From: Flavobacterium subsaxonicum WB 4.1-42 = DSM 21790
GTDB lineage: Bacteria; Bacteroidota; Bacteroidia; Flavobacteriales; Flavobacteriaceae
DNA: 64,000 nt
Assembly: GCF_000422725.1 (NCBI RefSeq)
Contig: NZ_KE383909.1
Location: 475,230 to 539,229 of the forward strand
Direction: 5' to 3'
Shown here: piece by piece, positions 8,451 through 17,777 of the stretch
How the letters are laid out: each line of letters opens with the position of its first letter
Position numbering within the stretch: the stretch's first letter is position 1
Program-made: the position numbers and the translations under genes
The notes under the pieces: model-generated
Database searches by the model: none
Seen by the model: the letters and a program-made list of their open reading frames with translations, nothing else
Told to the model about the DNA's origin: nothing

Positions 8451-9683
8451 TTAGTTAAATTCTGAGATCTCTTCCAGCTCCGGTGCCCTTTTATGTTTAA
8501 ACGGAATCGACACAATAAAGGTAGTACCCTTATCTTTACCGGGGCTCATGGCATAAATATTACCGTTATGCAGCTCTACAAACGATTTTGTGATGGATAA
8601 ACCCAAACCATTACTGGTTTCTTTACCGGTAGGCTTAGAACTAAGCTTTGCAAACTTGGTAAATAATTTTTGCATATCGCTAAAATTAAGTCCCTGGCCC
8701 TCATCTTTAACCTCTATGTGCACATAATTGCCGGCTTCGCGGGCAGAAAGTTTAATAATAGTGCCCGGATACGAATATTTAATGGCATTGCTAAGCAGGT
8801 TGTGCAGCACATCTGAAATTTTAGTACGATCGGCTTCGAGTACAGGCAGCGTATCATCGCAATAAAACTCTATTTTTTGATCTTTACGCTGCGCCAAAAG
8901 TTCAAAATTATAAAGCAGGCGGGCGAACATTTCGTTAAGGTCTACCTCTTCAACATTAAGCATCATGTCTTTTTCTTCAAGCTCAGACTGTTTTAAAAGG
9001 TCGGCCAGCTTTGCCTGTATCCTTACCACGGCCGATTTTATATTCTCGGTCATGCGTTCGGCACTTGGTGGGCTTTTAGATATAATTTCGTTGGCCAGTT
9101 TTATAGAAGCCAGCGGATTTTTAATTTCGTGCAGGGCAATGTTCATAAGGTTAACCTGAGACTCTACCGATTTGCGGTAGCGCAGCCTGTTTTCCAGCTT
9201 ATCTATAATAATGCTTGACAGCGTTTTAAGCATAGTAAGCTGTGCTTCGGTGGCTTCGCGGGGCTTATAATCAACTACGCAAATGGTACCCATTATAAGT
9301 CCCTCGGGTGTTTTTAACGGTGCCGATGCATAAAACCTGATACCACCATTTGCCAGTACGTGTGGATTTTCCATCAGTTCCGGATGGTTGTGCGTATCGG
9401 CGTACGTATTAACAACATCTTTTAATATAGTCCTTGAGCAAAGGCTTTCTTCGCGTGGCACCTCGCTAATAGGTTCATCATATCCAATGCTGGATTTTAT
9501 AAAAACTCTTTGAGCATCTACAAAATTTATAAAGGCACTGGGCACATTAAATATTTGTGCAGCAAGTAATGCTATTTTATCAAACGTATCTTCAGAATGG
9601 GTATCCAATATTTGGTACTCCCTTAGTTTTTCGAGTCTAAGGGCTTCATTATCAGGTATTGAATAGGGTCTTCTGTTAGTCAT
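8451..9683 (-). CDS. GAF-domain sensor histidine kinase
   Basis: 410 residues from the ATG of MTNRRPYSIPDNE; an in-frame ATG 31 codons upstream would add a stretch with no family resemblance. Domains in order are a GAF domain (residues ~20-165), a HisKA dimerisation helix with the phospho-acceptor His185 in ALHEIKNPLAS, and a HATPase_c domain with N, G1 (DEGQGL) and G2 (GLGLSITKS) boxes. There is no signal peptide or membrane segment, so it is a cytoplasmic sensor. No response regulator gene lies nearby, making it an orphan kinase. It is 57 bp upstream of the AraC gene on the same strand, but co-regulation is not evident. Confidence 0.9.
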   Translation of the reverse strand: MTNRRPYSIPDNEALRLEKLREYQILDTHSEDTFDKIALLAAQIFNVPSAFINFVDAQRVFIKSSIGYDEPISEVPREESLCSRTILKDVVNTYADTHNHPELMENPHVLANGGIRFYASAPLKTPEGLIMGTICVVDYKPREATEAQLTMLKTLSSIIIDKLENRLRYRKSVESQVNLMNIALHEIKNPLASIKLANEIISKSPPSAERMTENIKSAVVRIQAKLADLLKQSELEEKDMMLNVEEVDLNEMFARLLYNFELLAQRKDQKIEFYCDDTLPVLEADRTKISDVLHNLLSNAIKYSYPGTIIKLSAREAGNYVHIEVKDEGQGLNFSDMQKLFTKFAKLSSKPTGKETSNGLGLSITKSFVELHNGNIYAMSPGKDKGTTFIVSIPFKHKRAPELEEISEFN

Positions 9684-9937
9684 AAATTTGTGCAGGAATT
9701 GTAAGGTTAATATTTGCCAAATTCCAATAACTTCGAAATTACAAAATATTTTCCGTACAACAGCATTCTCAGTCATATATTGTAACGAAACCTACATGAT
9801 TTTGTAACCTTGTTAACAAGGTAAATTGTGCCAAAACATCATAAAAAATTCCGGAAAAGCCACTGGTAAAAGCACTTATCCGGAATTGTATTCTATAAAA
9901 ATGGTAGACTAATGTTTTAAATGCAATTTTAAACAGA

Positions 9938-11036
9938 TTACTCCTCTGTTTTTTGCCCCATCATCATAAGGTAAGCTTTTAAAAACTCGTCGATCTCGCC
10001 ATTCATAACGCCATCTACATCGCTGGTTTCAAAGTGCGTGCGCACATCTTTAACCAGTTTGTAAGGATGCATAACATAGTTACGAATTTGCGATCCCCAC
10101 TCAATTTTCATTTTGTTGGCCTCAATTTCGTCGCGCATGGCCTGGCGTTTTTTAAGCTCAATTTCGTACAACTGCGACTTAAGCAACTGCATGGCTTTTA
10201 ACTTATTATCAAGCTGCGAACGCGTTTCAGAATTTTCAATAATAATCCCTGTAGGGTGGTGGCGTAGCCTTACAGCTGTTTCTACCTTATTAACGTTCTG
10301 GCCACCGGCACCGCTGCTTCGCATGGTTTCCCACGAAATATCGGCTGGACTAATTTCAATCTCAATCGTATCATCGGCAAGCGGGTATACGTAAACGGAT
10401 GCGAACGATGTATGCCTTTTACCATTACTGTCGAAAGGAGAGATGCGCACCAAACGGTGCACGCCGTTTTCGCCTTTAAGGTAACCAAAGCTGTAATCGC
10501 CTTCAAACTCCAGGGTAACGGTTTTAATACCGGCTACCTCTCCGGCCTGAAAGTTAAGTTCCTTAATTTTATAGCCTTCCTTTTCGCCCCACATCATGTA
10601 CATACGCATAAGCATTTCTGCCCAGTCGCAACTTTCGGTTCCGCCGGCGCCGGCCGTAATTTGTACTACGGCACTAAGGCTGTCGCCCTCGTCGCTAAGC
10701 ATGTTCCTAAATTCAAGGTTCTCAATATGGGCAAGGGTAAGCTTGCACTGGTCGTCGAGCTCTGCCTCTGTAGCATCACCTTCTTTATAAAACTCGTACA
10801 ATACCTGTAGCTCTTCGGCCATGGCATTGCCCTTATTATAGTCGTCAACCCACTTTTTCTGGCTGCGAAGTGCCTTCACTAAAATTTCGGCCTCTTTGGC
10901 ATTGTTCCAAAAATCGGGCGCAAAAGTTTTTTCTTCCTCGTTGGCAATTTCTATTAACTTCCTGTCAATGTCAAAGATACCTCCTCAGCGCACCAAGACG
11001 CTCTATAATACCTTTTATTTGTTCGGTATTTGTCAT
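9938..11036 (-). CDS. prfB: Peptide chain release factor 2, with programmed +1 frameshift
   Basis: The complete gene is two frames joined by recoding. Frame one opens at ATG 11036-11034 ([20 protein letters not shown]) and meets an in-frame TGA at codon 22. A +1 shift there continues into the long frame, giving 365 residues, the same total as E. coli RF2. The long frame has the RF2 anticodon tripeptide SPF at residues 199-201 and the hydrolysis motif GGQ at 244-246. RF2 recognises UGA and UAA and releases the finished peptide on the ribosome. Calling only the open frame from its first internal ATG would lose about 50 N-terminal residues. It is divergent from threonine aldolase. Confidence 0.96.
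10970..10985 (-). promoter_or_regulatory. prfB programmed +1 frameshift site
   Basis: On the reverse strand the order is AGG AGG TAT CTT TGA C. The AGGAGG is an internal Shine-Dalgarno-like element, CTT is the slippery codon and TGA is the in-frame stop; skipping one base reads CTT GAC. This matches the E. coli element apart from AGGAGG in place of AGGGGG. It is the autoregulatory switch of RF2 synthesis: scarce RF2 lets the ribosome pause and shift. Confidence 0.95.
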
Positions 11037-11051
11037 AAATAATGTAGTTTT

Positions 11052-11079
11052 GTATAGCTTATGCAAAAATAGGCTATAC
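11052..11079. promoter_or_regulatory. Dyad GTATAGC-N14-GCTATAC in the prfB/ltaE divergent promoter region
   Basis: Perfect 7-bp inverted arms whose starts are 21 bp apart, in the 54-bp spacer between two divergent start codons. It could be an operator for either gene or both; no regulator is suggested nearby. Confidence 0.35.
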
Positions 11080-11090
11080 TTTTCAATAAT

Positions 11091-12113
11091 ATGGAAATTA
11101 ATTTAGTTAGTGATACGGTTACAAGGCCATCGCACGAAATGCTGCAACAAATGTTCAGGGCAAAAGTAGGCGATGATGTATATAAACAAGACCCTACAGT
11201 TGTAGAACTGGAGGAAACTGTTGCAAATTTATTTGGGATGGAAGAAGCACTTTTCTTTCCGTCCGGCACTATGGCAAACCAAACCGCCATTAAGCTGCAC
11301 ACCCAGCCGGGCGATGAGCTTATTTGCGATAAATGGGCGCATGTGTATAATTATGAGGGTGGTGGTGCCGCCTTTAACAGCGGTGCAAGTTGCAAGCTGG
11401 TAGATGGCAGCCGCGGCATGATAACGGCAGCCCAGGTGGCTGAGGCCATAAATCCGCCCGATTTTTACCATAGCCCGCTTACCAGCCTGGTTTGTATAGA
11501 AAACACCACCAATAAGGGTGGAGGAGCCTGCTACGAATTGCAAACTTTACATGAAATTAAAGAAGTTTGCACACAAAATAATTTAAAATACCACCTGGAC
11601 GGTGCCCGTTTATGGAACGCCCTTGTGGCTAAAAGGCAGCACCCAACGCAGTTTGGGCAGTTGTTTGATACTATTTCGGTTTGCTTAAGCAAAGGTTTGG
11701 GCGCACCTGTGGGTTCTGTGCTTGTGGGCGACCACGATACTATTAAAAGGGCATTGCGTGTGCGTAAAATGCTGGGTGGCGGTATGCGCCAGGCGGGTTA
11801 TCTTGCCGCAGCCGGACTTTATGCCCTGCAAAATAATGTAGGCCGACTGGAGGAAGACCATCGGCGTGCAAAAGAACTGGGTGCCTTGTTACAGCAACAG
11901 CCTTACATAGACACGGTTGAGCCTGTTGAGACCAATATACTTATATTCTCGCTTAAACCGCAATATAACGAAACTGCTTTTGTTGAAAAACTTAAGCAAA
12001 AAAGCATTTTTATAAGCTCTTTAGGTAAAGGCAAACTGCGTATTGTTACCCACTTAGATTATAAGGAGGTAATGCACCAGTATGTGCTGGAGGCGTTTAG
12101 TAAGATGGCGTAA
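11091..12113 (+). CDS. ltaE: Low-specificity L-threonine aldolase
   Basis: 340 residues of the fold-type I PLP family. The Schiff-base lysine is Lys201 in CLSKGLGAPVGS, and the N-terminal LVSDTVTRPSHEML and HVYNYEGGGAA blocks are typical of threonine aldolases. It cleaves L-threonine or L-allo-threonine to glycine and acetaldehyde in the cytoplasm, and can act on beta-hydroxy amino acids generally. It stands alone, divergent from prfB, with a word-type hairpin after its stop. The threonine biosynthetic operon and gcvT lie elsewhere in the window without an operon link. Confidence 0.92.
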   Translation: MEINLVSDTVTRPSHEMLQQMFRAKVGDDVYKQDPTVVELEETVANLFGMEEALFFPSGTMANQTAIKLHTQPGDELICDKWAHVYNYEGGGAAFNSGASCKLVDGSRGMITAAQVAEAINPPDFYHSPLTSLVCIENTTNKGGGACYELQTLHEIKEVCTQNNLKYHLDGARLWNALVAKRQHPTQFGQLFDTISVCLSKGLGAPVGSVLVGDHDTIKRALRVRKMLGGGMRQAGYLAAAGLYALQNNVGRLEEDHRRAKELGALLQQQPYIDTVEPVETNILIFSLKPQYNETAFVEKLKQKSIFISSLGKGKLRIVTHLDYKEVMHQYVLEAFSKMA

Positions 12114-12120
12114 GTTTATT

Positions 12121-12188
12121 TGTTTCAGGTTTCAAGTTTCAGGTTGCCAATCTGTGTTAAGAGAATTTGAAACCTGAAACCTCAAACA
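12121..12188. repeat. Word-type inverted repeat (TTTCAGG / CCTGAAA)
   Basis: TTTCAGGTTTCAAGTTTCAGG on the left pairs imperfectly with TTTGAAACCTGAAACCT on the right around a ~22-base loop. It follows the threonine aldolase stop codon and may serve as its terminator, although no T run follows. Confidence 0.5.
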
Positions 12189-12195
12189 TTTTTAC

Positions 12196-12657
12196 ATGAA
12201 GAAGATTATTACATTATTTATTCTGCTTTTTACATTTTTAGGATGTAAAGAGCCGGATAATACAGTGCAGTATCTTTTTCCGAACCGGATGAAGAAAATA
12301 GAAGGGGAGGAACTGGCCGGGATTTGCAGAAGCAGATATAAGATGGCATTGTTTTCAGAGAAGCATACTTCTTTTAAAGCACCATCTGATAGTGTTTTTA
12401 TTTTTACTCCCAGTGGCGAGATCCGTAACTCCAAAAGTAAAATTGGGGCGTGGAGAACCGACCGTACCTTGTTTTTAGATGCTTATAATAAAAGGTTTTT
12501 CTTTTTTAACATTGGAGAAAATTCTACTCCTATAGCTTTGAAAACACATTATAAAGTGAATGCAAATGACTCTCTGTACAAGGATGTCATTATTGGGTTG
12601 GTAAATGAAAATTATAAACCCGATACTAATGTTGATGGAGATGTTTGGAATTTTTAA
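12196..12657 (+). CDS. Hypothetical lipoprotein
   Basis: 153 residues. The N-terminus MKKIITLFILLFTFLGC is a lipoprotein signal with lipobox residues LGC at 15-17, so the mature protein should be lipid-anchored. The remainder (TPSGEIRNSKSKIGAWRTDRTLFLDAYN...) looks like a small beta-rich domain. I recognise no family. It is followed on the same strand by a second small lipoprotein, but about 110 bp separates them. Confidence 0.7.
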   Translation: MKKIITLFILLFTFLGCKEPDNTVQYLFPNRMKKIEGEELAGICRSRYKMALFSEKHTSFKAPSDSVFIFTPSGEIRNSKSKIGAWRTDRTLFLDAYNKRFFFFNIGENSTPIALKTHYKVNANDSLYKDVIIGLVNENYKPDTNVDGDVWNF

Positions 12658-12768
12658 TTAACTCTCAGCCCACAACCCACAACCCAAATATCCATCCAAT
12701 ACGTTAAAACTACCCGTAATTAAAGGGGTAATAACTATCTTGTATCTGGATATCTAAATTATCCGGAT

Positions 12769-13068
12769 ATGAAAAGATTTGTTGAGTGCCTTTTTCTGGT
12801 ACTGTTTTGTACGGCTTGCAATAATGTTTCCGACTCGGAGATTGTTGTGCAGCACCATTGGAAATACACACATGGTTCGCACCGTCTGGGCGACTGGGTG
12901 GTTTTTTCTAAAGAAAAAAATACAGGCCTGTTTTTAAGTAACGATACTATTTACAGAGATGGCAAACCTGTGGCATTGCTAACATCGTTAGTGCATCTTG
13001 TAGACCATTACAAGATGGAGGTAACATCGCTAAGAAGCGGCAGGAGCGGGTATTATACGGAGAAATAG
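12769..13068 (+). CDS. Small hypothetical lipoprotein
   Basis: 99 residues; MKRFVECLFLVLFCTACNN is a lipoprotein signal with a probable lipobox ending at Cys17. The mature part (HHWKYTHGSHRLGDWVVFSKEKNTGLF...) matches no family I know. Two near-palindromic TATCYGGATA words precede the gene, the second overlapping the start codon. A word-type inverted repeat follows the stop. Confidence 0.6.
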   Translation: MKRFVECLFLVLFCTACNNVSDSEIVVQHHWKYTHGSHRLGDWVVFSKEKNTGLFLSNDTIYRDGKPVALLTSLVHLVDHYKMEVTSLRSGRSGYYTEK

Positions 13069-13069
13069 T

Positions 13070-13139
13070 TGCAGAGTTTAGAGTTTGGGGTTCAGGGTTT
13101 TGAGTTAACAGTAAACTCTAAACCCTAAACTCTAAACTT
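13070..13139. repeat. Word-type inverted repeat (AGAGTTTAG / CTAAACTCT)
   Basis: The left words AGAGTTTAGAGTTT pair with right words AACTCTAAACCCTAAACTCT around a short loop. It occupies the whole spacer between two convergent genes, where a bidirectional terminator is expected. Confidence 0.55.
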
Positions 13140-13140
13140 G

Positions 13141-13464
13141 TTAGAACATTCCGTCCAATCCGGGAATATTTGGCATACCATCTTTAGCAACGGCAGCCAG
13201 TTCGGCTTCGTTAACGGCAGTAGCTTTTTCTATGGCTTTGTTTAAAACCAGTACCAGGTAGTCTTCCAGTTGCTCTTTATCTTCTAATAAAGCATCGTCT
13301 ACGGTAATAGAACGTATGGTTCTATTAGCAGTAAGCGTAACTTTTAAAAGCCCGTCGTTGCTTTGCTCATCCACTAAAACAGAATCAAGCCTTTTTTTAG
13401 TTTCTTCAATCTTTTGTTGGGTTTCTTTAATTTTACCCATCATTCCCATAATATCTCCAAACAT
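13141..13464 (-). CDS. YbaB/EbfC-family nucleoid-associated protein
   Basis: 107 residues, the usual YbaB length. The N-terminal [26 protein letters not shown] helix and the following [22 protein letters not shown] strand pair are characteristic, and the tail ends in a [12 protein letters not shown] glycine/proline stretch. These proteins form dimers that bind DNA with little sequence preference and compact it. In many bacteria the gene lies beside dnaX/recR; here it is alone and divergent from the S9 peptidase. Confidence 0.9.
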   Translation of the reverse strand: MFGDIMGMMGKIKETQQKIEETKKRLDSVLVDEQSNDGLLKVTLTANRTIRSITVDDALLEDKEQLEDYLVLVLNKAIEKATAVNEAELAAVAKDGMPNIPGLDGMF

Positions 13465-13538
13465 AATTATATTTTATTATAGTGTTTATAAATACAAATG
13501 TATTAAATTGCAGGGTTATATTCCAATTTCATAAAAGA

Positions 13539-15668
13539 ATGAAAAAACACTTACTTTTAAGTTGTGTTTGTGTTATTTTTGCAGGCAATGCCCAAACAAG
13601 CAAGACTACAATGACCGAGACCCTTACACCGCCCGTGGCTGCGGTAAAGCCCAAAAAGCTCGAAAAGCACGGCGACACCCGTACAGACAATTATTATTGG
13701 CTTAACGAAAGGGAAAACCCCGAAGTTATAGACTACCTTAATAAGGAAAACGACTACTACCAAAAATCTACCGCCCATACAAAGCAGTTTAGAGACGACC
13801 TTTTTCTGGAAATGAAAGGCAGGATTAAAGAAGACGATGCTTCTGTACCTTACTTTTATAACGGCTACTACTACATTACCCGCTACGAGAAAGGAAAAGA
13901 TTACCCTATTTATGCCCGTAAAAAAGGCAGTCTTGAGGCGAAGGAAGAAATTTTGTTTGACTGTAACAAAATGGCCGAAGGGCATAGTTACTTTCAGCTT
14001 GGCGGCCTTAATATTAGCGAAGATAATAAATGGGCAGCCTTTGGCGTAGATACCGTATCGCGCAGGCAGTATGTTATACAGGTAAAAAACCTGCAAACCA
14101 ACGAGATACTTCCGCTTAAAATAGAAAATACAACCGGAGGCTCTACATGGGCCGGCGATAATAAAACGCTTTTTTATACCCGTAAAGACGAGGTTACTTT
14201 ACGATCTGATAAAATTTACAAGCACAAGCTTGGCGCCGATGTTAAAGATGATGTACTTATCTATCATGAAAAAGATGATACCTACAACACTTTTATCTAC
14301 AAAGAAAAATCTAAAAAATACCTGGTTATTGGCTCATCGAGCACATTAACATCAGAATACCGCATACTGGACGCTAAAAAGCCCGATGGCGAGTTTAGTA
14401 TTTTCCAGAAACGTACACGCGGTTTAGAATATGATATTGCCCATTATGGCGATAAGTGGTACATTGTTACTAATAAAGACAAGGCTACCAACTTTAAGTT
14501 AATGACTACGCCGGAGAATGCTACAGGCAAAGAAAACTGGAAAGACCTTATTGCCCACCGCAAAGATGTTTTGCTGGAAGATATAGACATTTTTAAAAAC
14601 TACCTTGTAATTTCTGAGCGCAGCAACGGCCTTAACACCATTCGTATCCGCCCGTGGAAAGGCGAGGAGTACTACCTGCCATTTGAAATTGAAACCTACA
14701 CGGCCGGTACATCTACCAATCCTGATTTTGATACCGATATTTTGCGCTACAGCTACCAGAGTTTAGCCGTACCGTCGTCGGTAATCGACTTTAACATGAA
14801 AACCAAAGAAAAGGTAGTGCTTAAAGAGCAGGAGGTACTTGGCGGCAAATTTGATAAAAATAATTATGTTGAAGAGCGTATTTGGGCCACTGCCAAAGAT
14901 GGTACCAAAGTGCCAATATCTATGGTATACCGTAAAGGCATAACTAAGAACGGCAACAACCCGTTCCTGTTGTACGCCTATGGCTCATACGGAGCCTCTA
15001 TGGACCCGTATTTCTCTTCTATAAGGCTTAGCCTGCTCGATCGTGGTTTTATCTATGCTATAGCCCATATAAGGGGCGGCGAAGATCTGGGCCGCGACTG
15101 GTACGATAACGGCAAGCTGCTTACTAAAAAGAATACTTTTACAGATTTTGTTGATTGCTCGCAGTATGTAATCGACCAGAAATATACGTCGCCACAGCAT
15201 TTGTATGCCGAAGGCGGATCGGCCGGTGGGCTGTTGATGGGTGCTATTGTAAATATGGCGCCGCAATTGTACCACGGTGTTATTGCCCAGGTGCCGTTTG
15301 TAGATGTGGTTACCACAATGCTTGATGACAGCATACCGCTTACCACAGGAGAGTATGACGAATGGGGCAACCCTAACGAAAAAGAGTACTACGATTACAT
15401 GAAATCGTACTCGCCTTATGATAACCTTACAGCCCAAACCTACCCAAATATGCTTGTAACTACGGGTCTGCACGACTCGCAGGTGCAATATTGGGAGCCC
15501 GCAAAATGGGTGGCCAAGCTAAGGGTTTTAAAAACCGGAAACAACCAATTGTACCTGGATACCAACATGGAAGCAGGCCACGGCGGCGCATCGGGCCGTT
15601 TTGAAGCGCTGAAGGAAGTAGCCAAAGAATACAGTTTTTTGTTAGATTTGGAAGGAATTAAAAAGTAA
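13539..15668 (+). CDS. S9A prolyl oligopeptidase / oligopeptidase B family, secreted
   Basis: 709 residues from the ATG of MKKHLLLSCVCVIFAG, which begins a signal peptide, so it is exported to the periplasm. An N-terminal seven-bladed propeller domain (residues ~30-440) is followed by an alpha/beta-hydrolase domain. The catalytic triad is Ser561 in GGSAGGL, Asp646 in TGLHDSQV and His681 in EAGHGGASGR. The GGSAGG nucleophile elbow and the tail resemble oligopeptidase B (PtrB), which cleaves short peptides after basic residues; a proline-specific activity cannot be excluded. An upstream ATG at 13482 would destroy the signal peptide and is rejected. Confidence 0.92.
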   Translation: MKKHLLLSCVCVIFAGNAQTSKTTMTETLTPPVAAVKPKKLEKHGDTRTDNYYWLNERENPEVIDYLNKENDYYQKSTAHTKQFRDDLFLEMKGRIKEDDASVPYFYNGYYYITRYEKGKDYPIYARKKGSLEAKEEILFDCNKMAEGHSYFQLGGLNISEDNKWAAFGVDTVSRRQYVIQVKNLQTNEILPLKIENTTGGSTWAGDNKTLFYTRKDEVTLRSDKIYKHKLGADVKDDVLIYHEKDDTYNTFIYKEKSKKYLVIGSSSTLTSEYRILDAKKPDGEFSIFQKRTRGLEYDIAHYGDKWYIVTNKDKATNFKLMTTPENATGKENWKDLIAHRKDVLLEDIDIFKNYLVISERSNGLNTIRIRPWKGEEYYLPFEIETYTAGTSTNPDFDTDILRYSYQSLAVPSSVIDFNMKTKEKVVLKEQEVLGGKFDKNNYVEERIWATAKDGTKVPISMVYRKGITKNGNNPFLLYAYGSYGASMDPYFSSIRLSLLDRGFIYAIAHIRGGEDLGRDWYDNGKLLTKKNTFTDFVDCSQYVIDQKYTSPQHLYAEGGSAGGLLMGAIVNMAPQLYHGVIAQVPFVDVVTTMLDDSIPLTTGEYDEWGNPNEKEYYDYMKSYSPYDNLTAQTYPNMLVTTGLHDSQVQYWEPAKWVAKLRVLKTGNNQLYLDTNMEAGHGGASGRFEALKEVAKEYSFLLDLEGIKK

Positions 15669-15750
15669 TTAAAATTTTTTTGTTAGATTTGCAGGGTTTT
15701 AAGGTCTATAAACTTTTAAATATAGTTTACCTTGCTAACTTATTTTTTTT

Positions 15751-16791
15751 ATGAAAGAAGAAATAAAAGCCTATAATAATGTGTTGGAATTAATCGGGAA
15801 TACCCCCCTAATTAAGGTCAATAAGGTTACAGAAGGATTATTAGGAAATTTTTATGCTAAAGTAGAAGCTTTTAATCCGGGCCACTCCACTAAAGATAGG
15901 ATTGCTCTATATATTATTGATGAAGCTGAAAAGAGAGGCATCCTGAAACCGGGAGATACCATTATTGAAACAACATCTGGCAACACGGGTTTTAGTGTAG
16001 CTATGGTTAGTATTATTAAAGGTTACGACTGCGTACTTGCTGTTAGCTCTAAATCTTCTAAAGACAAGATAGATATGCTGCGCGCCATGGGTGCTAAGGT
16101 ATATGTATGTCCGGCTAATGTATCGGCAGACGATCCACGCTCTTACTACAGTGTTGCAAAAAGGCTGCACGAAGAGACTAAAGGATCTGTTTACATTAAC
16201 CAGTACTTTAACGATCTTAATGTAGATGCCCATTACAAAACTACCGGCCCAGAAATTTGGGAACAAACCGGTGGCCAGATTACCCACCTTATAGCTTGTA
16301 GTGGTACAGGCGGAACAATATCGGGCACAGCACGTTTCTTAAAAGAACAAAATCCTAATATAAAAATACTTGGTGTAGATGCTTTTGGATCGGTACTAAA
16401 AAAATACCATGAAACAAGAGAATTTGACAGCGAAGAGATTTATCCATACCGTATAGAAGGCTTGGGTAAAAACCTGATACCTACGGCTACAGATTTTGAT
16501 GTTATAGACAAGTTTATAAAAGTATCTGATGAAGACAGTGCCCATGCGGCACGCTACATTGCCAAAACCGAAGGTTTATTTGTAGGCTACACCAGTGGTG
16601 CTACACTACAGGCGGCAAGGCAATACAACGAGCTTGGCGAGTTTGATGAGAACAGTAATATTGTTATGATTTTCCCTGACCACGGTTCACGCTACATGAG
16701 CAAAGTATTTAGCGACGACTGGATGAACGAGCAGGGCTTTTTTGACAGCGTAAATTTAGAAGAAGCACAAAAAATTGAGTTTATTAAATAA
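15751..16791 (+). CDS. PLP-dependent cysteine synthase / cystathionine beta-synthase family enzyme
   Basis: 346 residues, fold-type II PLP enzyme. Lys48 in [10 protein letters not shown] is the cofactor lysine; TSGNTG near residue 74 binds the substrate carboxylate, and [10 protein letters not shown] near 185 the cofactor phosphate. The length and GLGKNLIP motif are closer to cystathionine beta-synthase catalytic domains than to O-acetylserine sulfhydrylases, and there is no CBS regulatory pair. It therefore makes cysteine from O-acetylserine and sulfide, or cystathionine from serine and homocysteine; I cannot choose between them. A strong terminator follows. Confidence 0.88.
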   Translation: MKEEIKAYNNVLELIGNTPLIKVNKVTEGLLGNFYAKVEAFNPGHSTKDRIALYIIDEAEKRGILKPGDTIIETTSGNTGFSVAMVSIIKGYDCVLAVSSKSSKDKIDMLRAMGAKVYVCPANVSADDPRSYYSVAKRLHEETKGSVYINQYFNDLNVDAHYKTTGPEIWEQTGGQITHLIACSGTGGTISGTARFLKEQNPNIKILGVDAFGSVLKKYHETREFDSEEIYPYRIEGLGKNLIPTATDFDVIDKFIKVSDEDSAHAARYIAKTEGLFVGYTSGATLQAARQYNELGEFDENSNIVMIFPDHGSRYMSKVFSDDWMNEQGFFDSVNLEEAQKIEFIK

Positions 16792-16810
16792 GCTAATTTT
16801 TCTTAATCAT

Positions 16811-16846
16811 AAAAAAACTCCGGATGCACAATCCGGAGTTTTTTGT
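16811..16846 (+). terminator. Rho-independent terminator after the cysteine-synthase-fold gene
   Basis: AAACTCCGGAT and ATCCGGAGTTT make an 11-bp perfect stem over a GCACA loop, flanked by an A run upstream and a T run downstream, so it can work in both directions. Confidence 0.88.
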
Positions 16847-16914
16847 TTATACAGGTAATGTAATGTTCATAATTTATTACTACGGGAAATCAGGTATAAG
16901 ACGACGATACTATT

Positions 16915-16990
16915 TTATCCCGTAGGGATTTAATTTCGGTAGCGATAAATTTGAGGCATTGTATATTTTTCCCGTAGGGAATTAATTTAT
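16915..16990 (+). repeat. Interspersed repeat, family 'CGGTAGCGA', copy 1
   Basis: Structure: TCCCGTAGGGA box, then TTTAATTTCGGTAGCGATAA, about 30 bp, then a second TCCCGTAGGGA box and AATTAATTT. Related copies lie at 20225-20268 (inverted) and 20313-20379 (same orientation). The TCCCGTAGGGA boxes are small palindromes, as in REP-like elements. Confidence 0.7.
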
Positions 16991-17004
16991 GCAACACATC
17001 AAAT

Positions 17005-17035
17005 ACAAAAAACCATCCCTTACAGGATGGCTTCT
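17005..17035 (-). terminator. Hairpin terminator of the head-GIN gene
   Basis: On the reverse strand CCATCC and GGATGG close a 6-base loop and are followed by TTTTTTG. It lies about 30 bp after the head-GIN stop codon. The loop words TGTAAGG resemble the nearby interspersed repeats. Confidence 0.65.
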
Positions 17036-17063
17036 TTCTTAAACAACGAGTATGAAGTGAAGT

Positions 17064-17777
17064 TTAAAGTGTTTTAAAGTCTCCGGAGCCGGTTTTTTTA
17101 AGGTCGCGTTCCTGAGGTTCGCCGGCAAAAGCAATGCTGCCAGAGCCGGTAATACGGCCTTTAATAATTTTATTGCTTAGTACCTTAAGGCTGCCCGATC
17201 CGGTAACATCGGCCTCTACATTATCGCTTTCCAGTTCGGTGGCCTTAATAGAGCCTGAACCTGTTACGCGGCAGCTAAAATGCTCTGATAAACCTACAAG
17301 CTTAATGCTGCCCGAGCCGGTTACCAGTGCATCGGTCTTGGCCGAATTTACATGTAATGTAATGTTACCTGAACCATTAAGGTGAATTTTGGTGTTAGAT
17401 GCTATGGTCTTGTCTGAAGTTATGCATCCAGAACCTGTGAGTTTAATTTCGTTCAGTGTTTTAAAAGGTATGTGTATGGTTACCTTATTACCTTTAGACG
17501 CCCTGAACCTCATACCTTTTTTAGTAGATATTGAAAGTGTATTGCCGTTAACTTCGGTAATAATATAAGGTGCAATATTATCAGATGCTTCTACGGTAAT
17601 GTTGCCCGTTGCTCCTTCTTCTAAAATAACATTAAAAGATCCGGTTACATCTAAGTTTTCGAAATTGCCGACTGACCTTTGGCTCTTGGTGATTTTACCG
17701 CTGGCCTCAACTTCGTCCTGGGCGGTAACAGTAGCAGCACATAAAAATGCCACTACCAAGGTTAATAATTTTTTCAT
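17064..17777 (-). CDS. Head-GIN domain (DUF2807) secreted protein
   Basis: 237 residues with a signal peptide (MKKLLTLVVAFLCAATVTAQ). The body is a parallel-beta-helix-like head-GIN domain: FENLDVTGSFNVILEEGATGNITVEAS begins it, and the TGSGSI/TGSGSL turn recurs about every 20 residues (at least six times). Such proteins are common in Bacteroidota, sit in the periplasm or outer membrane, and are described as putative adhesins without known ligand. It is the last gene downstream of an ECF sigma operon, 150 bp after the DUF4097-like gene, so it may be part of it or have its own promoter. Confidence 0.88.
   Translation of the reverse strand: MKKLLTLVVAFLCAATVTAQDEVEASGKITKSQRSVGNFENLDVTGSFNVILEEGATGNITVEASDNIAPYIITEVNGNTLSISTKKGMRFRASKGNKVTIHIPFKTLNEIKLTGSGCITSDKTIASNTKIHLNGSGNITLHVNSAKTDALVTGSGSIKLVGLSEHFSCRVTGSGSIKATELESDNVEADVTGSGSLKVLSNKIIKGRITGSGSIAFAGEPQERDLKKTGSGDFKTL

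Noticed and set aside
9938..10879. prfB read as an N-terminally truncated gene or pseudogene
   Set aside because: The missing 5' part is present in another frame and joined by the conserved programmed frameshift site.
13557..14096. 179-codon ORF antisense to the S9 peptidase
   Set aside because: Same reasoning: a mirror of the real gene with no independent evidence.
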